Part shown: piece after piece, positions 14,051 to 17,359 of the stretch
How the letters are laid out: every line of letters begins with the position of its first letter
Numbering within the stretch: the first letter of the stretch is position 1
NCBI GenBank assembly: GCA_024280535.1
Contig: JAJRPY010000034.1
Location: forward strand, 1 to 17,359
Source: Gammaproteobacteria bacterium
GTDB taxonomy: Bacteria > Pseudomonadota > Gammaproteobacteria > PS1 > Pseudothioglobaceae
Length of the DNA stretch: 17,359 bases
Direction of reading: 5' to 3'
Notes under the pieces: model-generated
Told to the model about the DNA's origin: nothing
The model's input: only the letters and a program-made list of their open reading frames with translations
Database searches by the model: none
Translations under genes and position numbers: made by a program

Positions 14051-15592
14051 TTGGACAATAATGCCAAAAAAATTATTCAATTAAGCCTCGAAGCAGCCAA
14101 GCAAAATACCGATTTATTGGTATTTCCAGAGTTGGCGTTGGTCGGCTATCCGCCAGAAGACCTTTTGTTGCGCTATGGCTTTATGCAACAGGTCGAGCGC
14201 CAAATTGAGCTGATTAAGAATAGCATCCCCAGCACTATTGCCATTATTGTTGGTGCGCCTTATAAGGAAAACAAGCTGCTGTATAACTCAGCATATCTTA
14301 TTCGGCGTGGCAAGGTTCGCATTTACCACAAACAACAGCTGCCTAATTACAGTGTTTTTGATGAAAAGCGTTATTTTACGGCTGGTAATGCGGCTTTTAT
14401 TTTCACCATCAAGGGGCAGAGATTGGGTTTATTAATTTGTGCCGATATTTGGCATGCCGATACAGTGAGGGAAACGGTCAAATATGGTGTGCAAACTATT
14501 ATCAGCATCAACGCATCGCCGTTTCATGTGGGCAAACACCAGCAGCGCCTTGAGGAAGTTAAACAGCGTGTTTTAGATAATCAGGTTGAATTTATATATG
14601 TTAATTTGGTCGGCGGACAGGATGAACTTATCTTTGATGGTGGCTCTTTTAGGATGAATGCAAACGCCCAAGTAACACAGCAATTGCCTTTTTTTGAAGA
14701 AACCAGTGCATCTTTACCACTAACAAACGAAGTGCCTGATGATGAGTGTATTGAAAAAACCATTTATGATGCCTTGGTGCTGGCTACTAAAGATTATATT
14801 CACAAAAATGGGCATTTTAAAGGAGCATTGATTGGCTTGTCAGGCGGTATTGATTCTGCACTAACCCTAGCCATTGCCGCTGATGCAATTGGTAGCCAAC
14901 AAATTCAATCTATTATGATGCCCTATACTTACACCTCAGCCATAAGTCTGGAAGATGCCAAAGCTCAGGCTAATATTATGAATATTGAGTATCATGAAAT
15001 TGCCATTCATTCTATGGTTGATAGTTTTAACACACAGCTTAGCAGTTTATTTAGTGGCATGGAAACTGGCACAACTGAAGAAAATTTACAAGCGCGCATA
15101 CGGGGTACCTTGCTGATGGCGCTGGCTAATAAATTTGGAAAAATCGTCCTAACCACGGGCAATAAATCAGAAATGGCAGTCGGTTATGCGACGCTATATG
15201 GCGATATGTCGGGGGGATTTGCGCCACTTAAAGACGTCTCAAAAACCATGGTGTATCGATTGGCCAACTATCGGAATACTGTGTCGTATGTTATTCCTGG
15301 GCGTGTGATTGATCGTGAGCCTTCTGCAGAACTTGCACCTAATCAGCTTGACCAAGATTCGCTACCGCCCTACGATAAGCTTGATGCAATTTTAGAATTG
15401 TTTGTTGAGCAAAGACGATCAATTGATTATATCGTTAAAATGGGCTTTAACGAGCAAACGGTCACTCGTATTAGTCGGCTGGTGTTTAATAATGAGCATA
15501 AGCGTCGGCAAAGCGCACCAGGGCCAAAAATTAGTAAAAATGCTTTTGGTAGGGAGCGGCGTTATCCAATCACTTCAAAATTTCAAGCCTAA
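14051..15592 (+). CDS. nadE: NAD synthetase, glutamine-hydrolysing; 5' end uncertain
   Basis: Converts nicotinic acid adenine dinucleotide to NAD using ATP and ammonia released from glutamine. From the first possible start (TTG 14051) it has 513 residues. The N-terminal nitrilase-type glutaminase has its full triad: Glu27 (FPELALVGYPPEDLL), Lys94 (YHKQQLPNYSVFDE) and Cys130 (LLICADIWH). The synthetase domain has the pyrophosphatase loop SGGIDS at 264-269 and KSEMAVGYATLYGD. The conserved first strand (KIDIAQINPVVGDL) is encoded upstream of that TTG, from 14012, but the codon where Met is expected is GTC. No ATG, GTG or TTG exists in frame between 13928 and 14051. There is no ribosome-binding site at the TTG, so starting there would remove strand 1. 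It shares a frame with the HTH gene. No terminator separates them. Confidence 0.9.
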   Translation: MDNNAKKIIQLSLEAAKQNTDLLVFPELALVGYPPEDLLLRYGFMQQVERQIELIKNSIPSTIAIIVGAPYKENKLLYNSAYLIRRGKVRIYHKQQLPNYSVFDEKRYFTAGNAAFIFTIKGQRLGLLICADIWHADTVRETVKYGVQTIISINASPFHVGKHQQRLEEVKQRVLDNQVEFIYVNLVGGQDELIFDGGSFRMNANAQVTQQLPFFEETSASLPLTNEVPDDECIEKTIYDALVLATKDYIHKNGHFKGALIGLSGGIDSALTLAIAADAIGSQQIQSIMMPYTYTSAISLEDAKAQANIMNIEYHEIAIHSMVDSFNTQLSSLFSGMETGTTEENLQARIRGTLLMALANKFGKIVLTTGNKSEMAVGYATLYGDMSGGFAPLKDVSKTMVYRLANYRNTVSYVIPGRVIDREPSAELAPNQLDQDSLPPYDKLDAILELFVEQRRSIDYIVKMGFNEQTVTRISRLVFNNEHKRRQSAPGPKISKNAFGRERRYPITSKFQA

Positions 15593-15596
15593 TCCA

Positions 15597-16889
15597 CTAA
15601 GCAAAAATCTTTAATATACCTTGCGCCTTATGCTGGGTTTCTGCCAACTCTCGATCAGCAATAGAATCAAAGACAATGCCGGCACCCGCCCTAAAGCTTA
15701 AATGCTGATTTTGTTTCATTATGGTGCGAATTAAAATATTAAAATCCATCTTGCCATTGTTACTAATATAGCCCAATGAGCCCGTATAGGCCTCACGAGC
15801 GCCCTGCTCCAATTCACTAATAATTTGCATGCAACGAATTTTAGGGCAGCCAGTAATCGTGCCTCCGGGGAATAAGGCGCTGACTAACTGCTTAATATCC
15901 GTAGTAGGTGCTAACTTACCCCTAATATTTGAAACAATATGGTGTACGTATGGATAACTTTCCAGTGTCATTATTTCGTTGACTTCAATGCTGCCATATT
16001 CACACACTCTGCCCAAATCATTGCGCTCAAGGTCAAGTAGCATAATGTGTTCTGCTTGTTCTTTGGGGTGTTTGAGCAGATGTTGTTTTAATAATTCATC
16101 TTCTTTGCCAATGCCTCGAGGATGCGTACCTGCAATCGGGCGCGTTTCAATTAAATCACCATTCACACTAAACAAACGCTCCGGCGATGATGAGATAATG
16201 CTAAAGTGTGTAAATTGTGCAAGTGCAGAAAAAGGCGCAGGGTTGGATTTTTTTAAAGCAGCATAGACCTGGGTGGCACTGCATTGGTGCGTTAAGTGGT
16301 ATTGCCAAGCGCGCGATAAATTCACCTGAAAAACATCCCCTGCCTTGATGTATTGTTTAATTTTTTCCACCCCAGATAAAAATTTGGCAGTCGTCTCACA
16401 ATTTAACACGCCTGTAAAATCAGCACTTGCTATGGGGGCAATCAATTCAATATCTGCTAAAATTTGATCCATTCTGGCTTGATTGCCCTGCTCATCCACC
16501 AAATAGGTTTTTTTCAGTTGGTGATCTAACACAATGGCACTGGGGATTTTGACTGCAATGGCTATGGGTAAATCGCTGGCGTGCGTATCTTTTGCGAGCG
16601 TGGGTTCGATTTGAGCAATAAATTCATAGGCAAAATACACAAACCAGCCACCCGTAAAAGGCAGTTGCTGACTGGAAGTATTGCTACTAACAATTCTGCT
16701 TGAAAGCTTGCTTAAGAAATCAAATTCAGACAATTGATTTAATACCAATTCTTGCTTCGGGTGGGCAAATAAAATTGAATAGCGGTTGTTATTATTATGA
16801 TGAACACTCTCCAACAAGAATGGATAGCGCTGTTTGTTAAGTTGGCATAGACCATCCAGTGAAATGTTTGGAATTTCTACTACTTTCAT
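15597..16889 (-). CDS. pabB: Aminodeoxychorismate synthase component I (chorismate-binding enzyme)
   Basis: Adds ammonia to chorismate to give 4-amino-4-deoxychorismate for folate synthesis, working with the glutaminase PabA. It has 430 residues from the ATG at 16889; an in-frame TTG at 16937 would overlap cpoB. The N-terminal domain has GGWFVYFAYE. The chorismate-binding domain has AGDVFQVNLSRAW, SSSPERLFS, TRPIAGTHPRG at ~249-259, LDLERNDLGRVC, ESYPYVHHIVS, FPGGTITGCPKIR, and FRAGAGIVFDS near the end. The position of the E. coli PabB Lys274 (PIKGT) is Ala253, as in many other PabB and in TrpE. PabB is preferred because of the length (TrpE is usually ~500), LERNDLGRVC, and the absence of trp genes nearby. 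It lies 22 nt after cpoB. Confidence 0.85.
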   Translation of the reverse strand: MKVVEIPNISLDGLCQLNKQRYPFLLESVHHNNNNRYSILFAHPKQELVLNQLSEFDFLSKLSSRIVSSNTSSQQLPFTGGWFVYFAYEFIAQIEPTLAKDTHASDLPIAIAVKIPSAIVLDHQLKKTYLVDEQGNQARMDQILADIELIAPIASADFTGVLNCETTAKFLSGVEKIKQYIKAGDVFQVNLSRAWQYHLTHQCSATQVYAALKKSNPAPFSALAQFTHFSIISSSPERLFSVNGDLIETRPIAGTHPRGIGKEDELLKQHLLKHPKEQAEHIMLLDLERNDLGRVCEYGSIEVNEIMTLESYPYVHHIVSNIRGKLAPTTDIKQLVSALFPGGTITGCPKIRCMQIISELEQGAREAYTGSLGYISNNGKMDFNILIRTIMKQNQHLSFRAGAGIVFDSIADRELAETQHKAQGILKIFA

Positions 16890-16911
16890 ACTATTTGGAC
16901 TATGAGGCTCG

Positions 16912-17359
16912 CTATTTTTTGGCTTTTTTTGGTGCAATTTTGTTTAATAACCGCTTGGCTTGATTGGCCAAATAATGTGATGGGAATTTTACCAACATAC
17001 TGCTCAATAAGCGTTTTGCCTGCTTATTTTGCTTAAGTTCTATATAAACATTGCCCAATTCAAACAAGGAATTTGAATATTTATGATGCAACTTACCGCC
17101 CTGCTGAAAAATCACAAAGGCGCGTTTTGCTTGCCGATAATCACCTTTGGCTAAATAGCTCTTTGCCAGCCAATAGCGCGCATCTCGTGCATAATTATTA
17201 TTCGGATAGCTTGCTAAGTATTGTTTAAAAAGCACAATGGCTTGATTGTATTGATCAGCAACCAGTAAAGAACGTGCATTGGTGTATAGTTTTTTGGCTT
17301 TTTGATCTTTCTCGCGTGCACGCTTAATGGTTTTTTCAACCACATTGTTGGTTTTTTTA
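16912..17359 (-). CDS. cpoB: Tol-Pal-associated TPR protein CpoB (YbgF), C-terminal part, truncated by window edge
   Basis: The frame is open to the window end; a GTG at 17343 is only an internal codon if the gene continues. The ~148 visible residues start with a basic, probably helical linker (KKTNNVVEKTIKRAREKDQK). About three TPR repeats typical of the YbgF/CpoB C-terminus follow: LYTNARSLLVADQYNQAIVLFKQYLASYP, then YARDARYWLAKSYLAKGDYRQAKRAF, then SLFELGNVYIELKQNKQAKRLL. In the family this periplasmic protein coordinates peptidoglycan synthesis with Tol-Pal-driven outer-membrane constriction. Its signal peptide and coiled coil, and any tol-pal genes, would lie beyond the window. It ends in Lys-rich KIAPKKAKK. 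pabB follows closely on the same strand. Confidence 0.8.
   Translation of the reverse strand, partial: KKTNNVVEKTIKRAREKDQKAKKLYTNARSLLVADQYNQAIVLFKQYLASYPNNNYARDARYWLAKSYLAKGDYRQAKRAFVIFQQGGKLHHKYSNSLFELGNVYIELKQNKQAKRLLSSMLVKFPSHYLANQAKRLLNKIAPKKAKK

Noticed and set aside
10707..15592. Toxin-antitoxin system formed by the HTH regulator and a neighbour
   Set aside because: No adjacent gene has toxin features; Sel1 and membrane proteins are divergent, and the downstream gene is nadE.

Overview
The window is an AT-rich stretch of a gammaproteobacterial chromosome. Gene content and protein sequence (class Ia NrdA, ferrochelatase with a thioredoxin, an AapJQMP amino-acid importer, glutamine-dependent NAD synthetase, PabB, CpoB) suggest a sulfur-oxidising SUP05/Thioglobaceae-type bacterium or mussel symbiont. 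That placement is inferred from the style of the sequence, not from a search. No tRNA, rRNA, CRISPR array or transposase gene is visible.

Layout. 1-1317 (-): 5' part of nrdA, cut by the window edge exactly at the codon matching catalytic Cys439, with a promoter and two NrdR boxes upstream. 1560-3982 (-): thioredoxin, hemH and a 2Fe-2S/flavin reductase; trx and hemH overlap by 4 nt. 3983-5026: a poorly coding stretch with one orphan winged-helix protein. 5027-9238 (-): aapJ, aapQ, aapM and aapP, encoding a broad-specificity amino-acid importer. A terminator plus an inverted-repeat element lie between the binding-protein gene and the permease genes. 9511-13482 (-): an accessory block with two paralogous secreted RCC1-like propeller proteins, a small membrane protein and a Sel1-repeat protein. 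13718-15592 (+): a small HTH regulator followed by nadE. 15597-17359 (-): pabB and the 3' part of cpoB.

The most unusual parts are in the accessory block and at its right border. The larger propeller protein carries an N-terminal domain that reads as a protein-glutaminase (protein deamidase) fold whose nucleophile Cys and catalytic His appear replaced by Ser and Asn. It then has a duplicated 68-residue Trp/Tyr-rich module and seven exact 38-residue Cys-containing repeats. Its neighbour is a shorter paralogue that keeps the signal peptide and propeller but lacks the roughly 345 residues in between. At the right border, nadE has all its catalytic motifs but no normal start codon. Its reading frame is open back to the TAA that ends the HTH gene, which is in the same frame, so the two look like a gene fusion interrupted by one stop codon. 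The HTH promoter, which carries an inverted repeat likely to be the operator, is the only convincing promoter seen upstream of nadE.
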